Positions 17,322 through 25,437 of a DNA stretch of 64,000 bases are shown one piece after another (position 1 is the first letter of the stretch; every line of letters begins with the position of its first letter). The DNA is from Bacillus dicomae. GTDB lineage: Bacteria > Bacillota > Bacilli > Bacillales > Bacillaceae_G. Both the position numbers and the translations under genes were made by a program. The notes under the pieces are model-generated. The model was not told where the DNA came from. It made no database searches and saw only the letters and a list, made by a program, of their open reading frames with translations. Location: assembly GCF_006494425.1 (NCBI RefSeq), contig NZ_VHIV01000001.1, forward strand, positions 1,178,001 to 1,242,000. The letters are read 5' to 3'.

Positions 17322-17592
17322 TATATTTTCCTCCTATTCATATTAAAGCGATAAATAAGTTTATATGTATATTGGTACATACTTCTATCCTTTATTATTT
17401 CGCAAAACTAACGAATATACAATAGGATACGTGTATGTATATGAATGTAGTCATTATAATGAAACTGCTTCGTTTAAGCAATTTTTTTGAAACCTTTCAA
17501 TAATGTAAGGTTTTTGTCATTTGAATCGATGGAAGGTATTTCCGTACTTTACTAATATAAGAACATAGCTAGTAGAAGGGCGGAGAAGTAAT

Positions 17593-19473
17593 ATGAACAT
17601 TAGAGAACTCGCATATCGGAATGTGACGCGAAATAAACGAACATACTCAGCATATTTATTAAGTAGTGCATTTGCAATTATGGCCTTTTTTGTGTATTCA
17701 TTTTTTGCGTTTCATCCGGCATTAAGTGCTGGAGAAATAGGTCGGTACGTATTCGTAAGTATGTCTTTTGCACAGTCCATTATTTACTTATTTACGTTTT
17801 TCTTTATTTTATATTCGATGGGAATGTTTTTAAAAACGAGAAAGCGTGAATTAGGAATTTTAATGATGTTAGGTATGACGAAATATCAATTAAAGCGTCT
17901 TATCTTTTTTGAAAATATTATGATTGGAATAGGGGCGATTATTTTTGGCATTCTTGCAGGAATGTTGTTTTCCGGAATATTAATATTTGTAGCTCCGATG
18001 ATATTAAAATTAGATATTTCCTTAGCGTATTATATACCAATGAAAGCCATTGTTGTAACGAGTATTATGTTTTTCGTATTATTTATGATCATTTCATTGT
18101 TTAGTGCAGGAATGATTCGGAAAAATAAAATTATGAAATTGTTTAGAGGATCAGCAGAAGCGAAGCCGGAACCGAAAGCATCCATTATTTCTTCTATATT
18201 AGCAGTCATATTGCTTAGTGCGGGGTATGCAGGAGCACTTATGTCACACGGTGCAATGGTATTTATCATGATGATTCCAGTTACAACGGTAGTCATTATT
18301 GGTACGTATTTACTGTACAAGCAGTTGAGTGTCTTTATAATTAGACTATGTAAAAAAAGTAAACGTTTCTATTGGACACAGACAAATATTATTACTTTAT
18401 CGGATTTAGCTTACCGTATGAGAGATAACGCAAGAATGTTCTTTATCGTAACCGTTATTTCAACTGTAGCATTTTCAGCAATAGGTACATTAGTTGGTTT
18501 TGCATCAATGACAAAGGCGATTATGGAGAGACCAATTGCGTTTCACTATCATTCTAAGCAAGGGAATAGTAATGAATTACAGCATATACAAATGATTGAC
18601 AAAGAATTAAAGAAATATAATATAGCAGCTTCAAAAACTAATATTTCGACGAAGAAAACGGAGGAACAGTCGTTAAGAAGCGCTATCTTTATAAAAGAAT
18701 CAGATTATAAGAAATATGTAAAGTTAACCGAAGAACCTTTTAATGCTGTATCAAATAAAGAAGCATTATTTTTGTCAGTTGACATACCGGGGCCACCGAT
18801 AAAAGAAAGAAAAGAAATTACGTTACCAAATGTGAATGAACATTTAAAAGTGAAGAAAGTTACTTCGTCTTCGTTGAGTAAAATACTAAGAGGTAATATT
18901 TATGTAATTTCTAATAATCAATATGATGTATTACAAGATGGATTTATAGAGGAAAAAGATTATGTGTATAAAACAGAAGGAACGAAAGATGAAATTGCAG
19001 TTGGTAAAGAGCTCACACATCAAATGAAGTCTTACCAAGAATATTCAACGTTTAGTGCAGAAGAATACGAGCAAAATCAAAGTTTACAAATCGCAGGACC
19101 AATTTTATTTGTAGGTTTCTTTATTGGTATTGTATTTTTCGTATGTGCAGGAAGTTTCCTTTATTTCCGTTTGTTTTCTGATTTGGAAGATGACACTCGT
19201 TTGTTTGAAATGATTCGAAAAGTAGGCTTAACGAGTGGAGAATTATCGAAAGTAGTTACAATTCGATTGGCACTTTTATTCTTCGTTCCAATAGGTGTTG
19301 CAACATTACACGGAGCAGTAGCGTTAACTGCACTAGGACAGATGTTTGAGTACTCACTATTTAAAGAAAATGCGATAGTATTAAGTATTTTCATAGGAAT
19401 TCAAGTTGTATATTTTATACTGATACGATCTCGTTATGTAAAACAATTAAAGGAGAGATTGCGTATTCGTTAA
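17593..19473 (+). CDS. BceB-like FtsX-type ABC transporter permease (no ATPase beside it)
   Basis: The 626-residue protein starts MNIRELAYRNVTRNKRTYSAY, the usual opening of Bacillus BceB/YxdM permeases. It has ten predicted helices: four N-terminal groups, a ~200-residue extracytoplasmic segment at about 310-500, and FtsX-type helices at the C-terminus. Such permeases export or sense cell-envelope peptide antibiotics together with a BceA ATPase and a BceS-type kinase. Neither gene is next to it: nadE lies upstream and an AbrB paralogue downstream. It may use an ATPase encoded elsewhere. Confidence 0.87.
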   Translation: MNIRELAYRNVTRNKRTYSAYLLSSAFAIMAFFVYSFFAFHPALSAGEIGRYVFVSMSFAQSIIYLFTFFFILYSMGMFLKTRKRELGILMMLGMTKYQLKRLIFFENIMIGIGAIIFGILAGMLFSGILIFVAPMILKLDISLAYYIPMKAIVVTSIMFFVLFMIISLFSAGMIRKNKIMKLFRGSAEAKPEPKASIISSILAVILLSAGYAGALMSHGAMVFIMMIPVTTVVIIGTYLLYKQLSVFIIRLCKKSKRFYWTQTNIITLSDLAYRMRDNARMFFIVTVISTVAFSAIGTLVGFASMTKAIMERPIAFHYHSKQGNSNELQHIQMIDKELKKYNIAASKTNISTKKTEEQSLRSAIFIKESDYKKYVKLTEEPFNAVSNKEALFLSVDIPGPPIKERKEITLPNVNEHLKVKKVTSSSLSKILRGNIYVISNNQYDVLQDGFIEEKDYVYKTEGTKDEIAVGKELTHQMKSYQEYSTFSAEEYEQNQSLQIAGPILFVGFFIGIVFFVCAGSFLYFRLFSDLEDDTRLFEMIRKVGLTSGELSKVVTIRLALLFFVPIGVATLHGAVALTALGQMFEYSLFKENAIVLSIFIGIQVVYFILIRSRYVKQLKERLRIR

Positions 19474-19589
19474 ATGTGTTTTTTTAACTTGAGTACAAAA
19501 TTTTCTAAAAAGAGACAAGTATTACCAAAAAGTGATAAAATGGAAAGAGCGAGGTGGAAAAATTAATAGAAAGTAAGGGGGGAAGTAAT

Positions 19590-19877
19590 ATGAAAGCAAC
19601 AGGAATTATTCGAAAAGTAGACGAATTAGGACGAATTGTTATTCCTAAAGAGTTACGAGAAGTATTAGGAATACAAATCAAATCACCACTTGAAATTTTC
19701 GTAGAAGAAGATAAAGTCATTTTACAAAAATATCAACCTTACAATGCTTGTCAAATAACAGGTGATGTTTCAGATCAAAACATATCATTAGCAAATGGAA
19801 ACATTACTGTTAGTATAGATGGAGCGAAACATTTAATAAAAGAAATAGAGAAGTTTTTAAATAAGAGTGAGATTTAG
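19590..19877 (+). CDS. AbrB-type transition-state regulator paralogue
   Basis: The start is ATG 19590, preceded by AAGGGGGGAAG; an in-frame upstream codon gives an unlikely extension. The 95-residue length equals AbrB. The N-terminal swapped-hairpin DNA-binding domain has KVDELGRIVIPKELREVL, the AbrB hallmark. The multimerisation domain contains YNACQITGDVSDQNISLANG. It probably represses post-exponential genes or heterodimerises with AbrB; the exact paralogue cannot be named. Confidence 0.9.
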   Translation: MKATGIIRKVDELGRIVIPKELREVLGIQIKSPLEIFVEEDKVILQKYQPYNACQITGDVSDQNISLANGNITVSIDGAKHLIKEIEKFLNKSEI

Positions 19878-19919
19878 TCTTAATTTATTTTTTTAATTTT
19901 ATATCATTCTTTAAAAACT

Positions 19920-19951
19920 ATAAAAGGACCATTAACTTGGTCCTTTTATTT
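19920..19951 (+). terminator. Terminator of the AbrB-like gene
   Basis: The stem ATAAAAGGACCA/TGGTCCTTTTAT with a 6-nt loop. Confidence 0.8.
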
Positions 19952-20119
19952 TGGTGAATAAAAATTACGGGATAAATAAAAAGAGTAGTCTAGAATTAGT
20001 AAGTTTTATTGAGAAATATTTTTAGGGAAGGAAAACGAAACAAATAAAACGAATGTTACATTTAAATGTTTTCAAAAGTGGTCTGAAATGAAAATAATAT
20101 ATTTTCAGGAGGGATTACG

Positions 20120-21070
20120 ATGAATAGTAGTACAGCAAATAAACAAAAAGGTATACAATTGATTCCTTTTACAGTAGATAAGGTAGTTGAACAAGTAAAT
20201 GAAATTCCACCAGGTGTACAACTCATTCATGCTCCGCAAGTATGGGAGAAGAGTGCGAAAGGAAAAGATATTGTTGTTGCCGTATTAGATACAGGGTGTG
20301 ATGTGAATCATATAGATTTAAAGGATCGTATTATCGGCGGAAGAAATTTCACGAAAGATTACGAAGGGGATCCAAATATTTATCTTGATAATAACGGACA
20401 CGGTACTCATGTAGCTGGTACAATTGCAGCGACTGAAAATGGTGTTGGTGTTTTAGGAGTCGCACCACTTGCTAAAATGTTAGTGTTAAAGGTTTTAGCT
20501 GGAGATGGTTCTGGAAGTTATGAGCAAATTATTGAGGCGATTCATTATGCTGTAAATTGGAGAGGCCCTAATAAAGAAAGAGTGAGAATCATTTCAATGT
20601 CACTTGGTGGCCCCCAAGACGTTCCAAAATTACATGAAGCAATTCAAAATGCAGTAAAACAAGATGTTCTCGTTGTATGTGCTGCTGGGAATAATGGTGA
20701 TTGTAATGATAACACGGAGGAACTAGATTTTCCGGGTGCATACTCCGAAGTAATTGAAGTCGGAGCTGTCGATTTAGAACGGAAGATCGCATGTTTTAGT
20801 AATTCAAATCAAGAAATTGATTTAGTGGCGCCAGGCGATGAAATATTATCTACGTATCCTGAAGGGAAATATGCGGTACTAAGCGGAACTTCTATGGCGA
20901 CACCGCATGTCGCTGGAGCCCTCGCATTGCTCATTAAACAGTGTGAAAGAGAATATGGTAGAAAGTTAACAGAACCAGAAATATATGCACAACTTATTAA
21001 AAGAACTGTACCTTTAGGGTATGAACGTACATCTGAAGGGAGTGGATTACTAGATTTATTAAAAGAATAG
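20120..21070 (+). CDS. Intracellular subtilisin-type serine protease (ISP)
   Basis: The 316-residue protein has no signal peptide. The catalytic triad is Asp57 (VLDTGCD), His94 (NGHGTHVAG) and Ser258 (SGTSMATPH), with oxyanion Asn191. Near the N-terminus is IQLIPF, the LIPY/F-type motif of Bacillus ISPs; there the short N-terminal extension blocks the active site until cut off. ISPs are the main cytosolic proteases of stationary-phase bacilli. CAGGAGGGATTACG precedes ATG 20120. The upstream AbrB paralogue may hint at transition-phase control. Confidence 0.93.
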   Translation: MNSSTANKQKGIQLIPFTVDKVVEQVNEIPPGVQLIHAPQVWEKSAKGKDIVVAVLDTGCDVNHIDLKDRIIGGRNFTKDYEGDPNIYLDNNGHGTHVAGTIAATENGVGVLGVAPLAKMLVLKVLAGDGSGSYEQIIEAIHYAVNWRGPNKERVRIISMSLGGPQDVPKLHEAIQNAVKQDVLVVCAAGNNGDCNDNTEELDFPGAYSEVIEVGAVDLERKIACFSNSNQEIDLVAPGDEILSTYPEGKYAVLSGTSMATPHVAGALALLIKQCEREYGRKLTEPEIYAQLIKRTVPLGYERTSEGSGLLDLLKE

Positions 21071-21076
21071 CAATTA

Positions 21077-21114
21077 CTAAAAAACATCTCATATTCATAT
21101 GAGATGTTTTTTAG
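21077..21114. terminator. Bidirectional terminator between the ISP and ArsR genes
   Basis: The stem CTAAAAAACATCTCATAT/ATATGAGATGTTTTTTAG with a 2-nt loop overlaps the ArsR stop codon. Confidence 0.9.
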
Positions 21115-21419
21115 TATGGTTCTGTTGCATGTATTATGACATCCAATAAACCGGGGAATCTAGCATTTAAGTCATCTTCACGAATTGAAATGAAACGTTG
21201 TGTGCCTTCAAGGCGTGTATACATAACGCCGGATTCACGTAAAACTTTGAAATGGTGAGATAAAGTCGACTTCGCAATTGGAATGTTTAACGCACCACAA
21301 GATTGTTCATCTTTTTCTAGTAGCATAGTTACAATTTGTAAACGAATTTGGTCACTAAGTGCATATAAGATAGAAGAGAATTGAATTTCTTCTCTATTTG
21401 GATGATAGAGAGTACGCAT
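21111..21419 (-). CDS. ArsR/SmtB-type winged-helix regulator
   Basis: The 102-residue protein has the ArsR fold: LSDQIRLQIVTMLLEKDE, then the recognition helix IAKSTLSHHFKVLRESGV (~48-65), then the wing TRLEGTQRFISI. The metal-site ELCVCDL motif of classic ArsR members is absent (a lone Cys in EQSCGALN), so it probably senses an organic or redox signal. It is divergent from an aldo/keto reductase and MFS gene. A perfect 42-bp palindrome lies between them and is the natural operator. Confidence 0.9.
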   Translation of the reverse strand: MRTLYHPNREEIQFSSILYALSDQIRLQIVTMLLEKDEQSCGALNIPIAKSTLSHHFKVLRESGVMYTRLEGTQRFISIREDDLNARFPGLLDVIIHATEPY

Positions 21420-21472
21420 TTTTTCACCTGCTCGTATAAGTTAATATATTTGCACTATAACATATAAAGTGG

Positions 21473-21514
21473 TATATTTCTATTGTTCGAATATATTCGA
21501 ACAATAGAAATATA
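21473..21514. promoter_or_regulatory. Perfect 42-bp palindrome, probable ArsR operator
   Basis: Bases 21473-21514 equal their own reverse complement. The centre is TTGTTCGAATATATTCGAAC and the ends are TATATTTC/GAAATATA. It lies between the ArsR start (21419) and the aldo/keto reductase start (21527). Palindromes of this type fit a dimeric winged-helix regulator, and this one could also form a hairpin. Binding is inferred from position. Confidence 0.75.
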
Positions 21515-21526
21515 GGGGGAGAAAAA

Positions 21527-22463
21527 ATGAAGTATACAAAATTGCAAAAGGCAGGACTAAATATTTCAAAGTTGGGATTAGGAACAAACGCAGTAGGGGG
21601 GACATAATTTATATGCTGATGTGAATGAGGGAGAAGGAAAACAATTAATAGAAGAAGCTATGGGGCAAGGGATTACATTTTTTGATACAGCAGATTCATA
21701 CGGTTTCGGTAGATCAGAAGAATTGGTAGGGGAAGTATTGAAGGGGAAACGCCACGAAGTTGTACTTGCTACAAAAGGTGGAATACAGCCGTTATTAAAT
21801 GGAGAGGTTTATATGAATAATGAACCAAGCTATTTAAGAAATGCAGTGGAAAATAGCTTAAGAAGATTACAAACTGATTATATTGATTTATATTATTTAC
21901 ATTTTACAAATCCAGAAACAAGTTACATAGATTCAATTGGAGAGCTTACTCGCCTAAAAGAAGAAGGGAAAATTCGTTCAATTGGAATATCTAACGTAAA
22001 TGTAGAGCAATTAAAAGAAGCGAATCAGCATGGACATATAGATGTTGTACAATTACCGTATAATATGTTAGAGCGTACTGCTGGGGAAGAACTTTTACCA
22101 TATTGTATAGAATCAGATATTTCATTTATTCCTTACGGGCCTCTTGCTTTTGGGATACTAGGTGGTAAATATACAGAATATTTCAAATTGAATAAAGGAG
22201 ATTGGCGTCAAAGTGTAAATCTATTTGAAGAGAATACATATAAGAGTAACTTTAAGAAAGTTGAAAAGTTAAAAGACTTAGCTAAAGAAAAGGATCTCGA
22301 AGTATCGCATTTAGCTTTAGCGTGGTTATTAAACCAAAAAGGAATTGATACTGTTATTCCTGGTGGAAAACGAGCGGAGCAAATAAGAGAAAGTGTAAGA
22401 GCGGTGGAAGTTTCATTGAATGAAAATGTCATGAAAGAGATTGAATCTATTTTAGAAGACTAG
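21527..22463 (+). pseudogene. Aldo/keto reductase broken by one extra G in a G6 run
   Basis: GGGGGAG and ATG 21527 begin a typical AKR N-terminus (YTKLQKAGLNISKLGLGTNAVGG), but the frame meets TAA at 21605. Removing one G from the run 21596-21601 restores GHNLYADVNEGEGKQLIEEA and the rest of the protein to 22463. The remaining frame has FFDTADSYGFGRSEE (catalytic Asp/Tyr), ATKGG (Lys) and YYLHFTN (His). It is either a recent inactivation, a phase-variable run or a sequencing error. It probably shares a promoter with the downstream MFS gene. Confidence 0.85.
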
Positions 22464-22466
22464 TTG

Positions 22467-22493
22467 AAAGGAGGGATAGTTCCCTCTTTTTAT
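22467..22493 (+). terminator. Weak hairpin between the reductase and MFS genes
   Basis: The stem AAAGGAGGGA/TCCCTCTTT with a short loop and a short T run. It may attenuate rather than end transcription, as the MFS start is only 20 nt further on. Confidence 0.5.
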
Positions 22494-22512
22494 ATAAAAG
22501 GAGAAGGTTTAA

Positions 22513-23688
22513 ATGAAAAAAGTACTAGCTGTATTCTTTACGATCATGTTTATGATTGGTACAGATACTTTCTTAATTTCACCACTTTTACCCACATTAC
22601 AACAGGTGTATCATATTTCAACTGAGTTGTCAGGGTGGATGGTGAGCTCATATGCTTTAGGATACGCTGGGTTTGCATTTATTGCTGGTCCTATATCAGA
22701 TGGCTTAAATAGAAAAAAAGTGATGGTAATAGGAATGAGTTTTTTTGCGTTAAGTACGTTTTTATGTGGAATGGCACCGAGTTTTCTATGGATGCTAGCA
22801 TTTAGATTTTTAGCAGGTGTAAGTGCAGCCTTTGTATCTCCACAAGTGTGGGCATCTATTCCGCTCCTTATAGAGAAGGAGCAAATTGTAAAGGCAATTG
22901 GGATTGCAACAGCAGGGTTATCAATCTCTCAAATTTTAGGACTGCCAGTTGGATCGTATTTGGCAATGATACACTATACAACACCATTCTTCGTCATTGG
23001 TATATTATCAGCACTACTTGTCATTCTTATTTATGTAGTATTACCAGAAATACAACCGGTTCATCTTAGTGGAAATAAAACAAACATTTTAAAGCGCTAT
23101 AAACAATTACTTTCAGATTCAAAGGTTTCACTTTCTTATTTTGCATATTTTGTTTTTCAAACTGGTAATTTTGCTGCATTTTCATTCTTCGGTGTGTGGC
23201 TTTCTATTCAATTTCATTTACAAGTGCATGAAGTAGGAACAGCTATGCTAGTATTAGGATTAGGAAATTTAACTGGTAATATTTTTGGCCCTAGAATCGT
23301 AAATAAAATTGGTTATAACCTTTCTTTCTATGGTGGAATTATATTTACAGCACTTCTATATGCATTACTTCCTCATGTAAATAACATTAGATTTGTGGAG
23401 TTATTATTCTTTGTTTTATTTTTTATGACAGGAATTTTGTTTGTATTAATGATGAGGCACTTACAAAACATGTCTAGTGTAGCAAGAGGAACAGGAGCCG
23501 CTCTAGCTAATGCTTCTATGTATATTGGTCAAATGATTGGAGCAGCAGTGGCAGGAATGTTATTTGCAGCATCTCACAATTTTATATTTATAGGTAGTTT
23601 TACTGCGTTATTATATATTGTAGCCTTATTTCTGTTTAGAAAAAGTGAAAGAATAACTGAGAATCGTGAAACAGGAATTGCATCATAA
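22513..23688 (+). CDS. MFS transporter (drug/sugar efflux type)
   Basis: The 391-residue protein has 12 predicted helices. It opens with FMIGTDTFLISPLLPTL and has the motif A loop as GPISDGLNRKKVMV. This places it in the DHA1 family with AraJ/YdhP-like exporters. It stands behind the damaged reductase and probably shares the ArsR-controlled promoter, forming a unit that changes and exports a toxic compound; that link is inferred. AAAAGGAGAAGG precedes ATG 22513. Confidence 0.87.
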   Translation: MKKVLAVFFTIMFMIGTDTFLISPLLPTLQQVYHISTELSGWMVSSYALGYAGFAFIAGPISDGLNRKKVMVIGMSFFALSTFLCGMAPSFLWMLAFRFLAGVSAAFVSPQVWASIPLLIEKEQIVKAIGIATAGLSISQILGLPVGSYLAMIHYTTPFFVIGILSALLVILIYVVLPEIQPVHLSGNKTNILKRYKQLLSDSKVSLSYFAYFVFQTGNFAAFSFFGVWLSIQFHLQVHEVGTAMLVLGLGNLTGNIFGPRIVNKIGYNLSFYGGIIFTALLYALLPHVNNIRFVELLFFVLFFMTGILFVLMMRHLQNMSSVARGTGAALANASMYIGQMIGAAVAGMLFAASHNFIFIGSFTALLYIVALFLFRKSERITENRETGIAS

Positions 23689-23720
23689 AGCCTGTACAAA
23701 TAAAAAAGAGCCCCAAAATA

Positions 23721-23747
23721 AAAATCCCTACAAAGATAGGGATTTAT
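23721..23747 (+). terminator. Terminator after the MFS gene
   Basis: The stem AAAATCCCTA/TAGGGATTT with a 6-nt loop, 32 nt beyond the stop. Confidence 0.6.
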
Positions 23748-23850
23748 ATATCGGCATATAGTTCCTTGGAAAAGGATATAACGAGTATAACATATAGGAC
23801 TACTTATAATTGTGAAATAGATGTGAAAGTAATGTGAAAAATAACATAAT

Positions 23851-23892
23851 AAAAAGCACTGTTTTAGCCAATTGAACTAAAACAGTGCTTTT
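23851..23892 (-). terminator. Terminator overlapping the end of the small charged protein gene
   Basis: The stem AAAAGCACTGTTTTAG and its complement, with a 10-nt loop, is followed on the minus strand by a T tract. The gene's last codons and stop lie inside the upstream arm. Confidence 0.8.
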
Positions 23893-24101
23893 CTCTTTGA
23901 TTGAACAGTTGCTGCATTTTCATCATGTATGCCTGCATCTTTAATAATTCGTTGTTTTGCTTTATTTAATAGATGGTTTACTGCTTCACCAAAATAGTTA
24001 GCTTCGTTTTTTGTGCGGGCTTCTCGTAAACATTTATAGTTTTCTAGCAGTTCCTCTTTTTCGGAGTTTGTTAAGAAATCTTCTATTTTCTTTTTTGTCA
24101 T
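23877..24101 (-). CDS. Small charged hypothetical protein
   Basis: The start is taken at ATG 24101, which has GAAAGGG upstream; an 11-codon in-frame extension lacks a site. The 74-residue protein is helical and charged: KKKIEDFLTNSEKEELLENYK, then NYFGEAVNHLLNKAKQR and a basic end KRKALF. No family is recognised. The next gene on the same strand ends 85 nt upstream and could be cotranscribed. Confidence 0.7.
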   Translation of the reverse strand: MTKKKIEDFLTNSEKEELLENYKCLREARTKNEANYFGEAVNHLLNKAKQRIIKDAGIHDENAATVQSKRKALF

Positions 24102-24185
24102 ACGAAACACCCTTTCTTCTGACGAACGACGCAATAGAAAATATTTATTGTTTATTATAACAATAATTTTTAAAGAAAGTATAGA

Positions 24186-24533
24186 CTAACGTCGTAATAA
24201 TTTGTCAATTTCTTGAATCTTCTCATCAGCTTTCCCAATTTGTGTATTTTTAGCCTGCTCACCACCAAGTGCTTGGTGTAGTAAGAAAGTCTGACCGGAA
24301 ATAGCAGTGACAATGGATACTTTAATAATTTCTTTTATTAAGGTGACATCGAATAAAACGAGTCCTAGAAGTGCAGCTAGACTACCAGTGAAAATATCAG
24401 TCAAAAAACCAAAGTGAAAAAAAGTTTTCAAACGGCGTGGAAGCAATAACTTACCTTGGTTATTGATTAGATGGGAAACGAAACCAGTAATGCCACCAAC
24501 GAGAACAGCAGTTAGCCATTGATACATTTCCAT
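24186..24533 (-). CDS. DUF4257-like membrane protein
   Basis: The start is ATG 24533 behind AAAAGGAGTGG; the in-frame GTG three codons upstream lies inside that site. The 115-residue protein has two or three hydrophobic helices (LTAVLVGGITGFVSHLI, TDIFTGSLAALLGLVLF, IIKVSIVTAISGQTFLL) and a charged C-terminal helix ending KIQEIDKLLRR. It resembles the DUF4257 family of Bacillus, whose role is unknown. Confidence 0.72.
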   Translation of the reverse strand: MEMYQWLTAVLVGGITGFVSHLINNQGKLLLPRRLKTFFHFGFLTDIFTGSLAALLGLVLFDVTLIKEIIKVSIVTAISGQTFLLHQALGGEQAKNTQIGKADEKIQEIDKLLRR

Positions 24534-24729
24534 CGAATCCACTCCTTTTAGTGAATAAGATTCGATTATTTTATATTGATTCCTTTTAATATTTCATAGA
24601 AGCATATTGAGAAAGTTTGTTTGGTGTTTTTCTATATTTAATTTAATTATAACAGAAAAATCTGATATATATGAGTCTATTATATGAAGCAGTTATTCCT
24701 TAATATGAATGTAGAAAGGGGTGCGTGAT

Positions 24730-25239
24730 ATGAATATAGATTACCGAATAAGAAGTGTGGATGGTTATACAAAAAATATAGGGGAATTAGTAAGCATGCT
24801 GGAGCATACGAGAGCTGTAACATTACAGGAAATAAAAGATTTATCAGTTGAGCAATTAGATTTAATTATGCCGGATGGAGGGAATACCATCGGAGCGTTA
24901 CTAAAGCATATAGCAGCTATAGAAAAAGCTCACCAACTTATTTCATTTCAAGAACGTGACTTTACAAAAGAAGAATTAGAAATATGGGAAGAAGCACTCT
25001 ATTTAGGAGAATCGGGGAGAATGATTCGCGGACATGAAATACAGTATTATGTACAACTTTTGCAAAAAGTTCGAGAAGAATCTCTGAAGTATTTGAGTGG
25101 ACAAGATGATGCATGGCTAATGTCAGAAAGAAAGTGGCCTAACGGTGTAGCGCATAACCAATACTATCTGTGGTTTCATGTGCTAGAAGATGAGATTAAT
25201 CACCGTGGACAAATTAGAATGATGAAAAAAATTGTTTGA
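24730..25239 (+). CDS. DinB-like four-helix-bundle protein (DUF664 type)
   Basis: ATG 24730 is chosen because AAAGGGGTGCG stands at the right distance; an in-frame GTG lies inside the site. The 169-residue protein has the DinB/YfiT-type pattern: metal-site histidines occur in LLKHIAAIEK (~57) and in the end motif DEINHRGQIRMM (~157). Such proteins are metal-dependent transferases or thiol S-transferases; substrates are mostly unknown. It stands alone. Confidence 0.82.
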   Translation: MNIDYRIRSVDGYTKNIGELVSMLEHTRAVTLQEIKDLSVEQLDLIMPDGGNTIGALLKHIAAIEKAHQLISFQERDFTKEELEIWEEALYLGESGRMIRGHEIQYYVQLLQKVREESLKYLSGQDDAWLMSERKWPNGVAHNQYYLWFHVLEDEINHRGQIRMMKKIV

Positions 25240-25320
25240 AAATTACGTTAAATAAGGTAGCTTTTTAAATAAATATTCCATATAATGAGAGTAATTATAA
25301 TGAGAACGGGGTGATGTATT

Positions 25321-25389
25321 ATGGCGAAAATAACTTATATGAATAATAAACCAAATACAAAGGTGGATGGAAAGGGCGAGACTGTATAA
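25321..25389 (+). CDS. Possible 22-residue leader peptide of the rsgA-like gene
   Basis: CGGGGTGATG precedes ATG 25321. The frame encodes MAKITYMNNKPNTKVDGKGE-TV and ends at TAA 25387-25389, 48 nt before the TTG start of the GTPase gene. Its codon use looks normal for the region. It may be a regulatory leader or an independent small protein. No family is recognised. Confidence 0.35.
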   Translation: MAKITYMNNKPNTKVDGKGETV

Positions 25390-25437
25390 GTTAGCGCACG
25401 ATCCTTCCACTTAGCTTACACTAGGGAGGATATTAAT

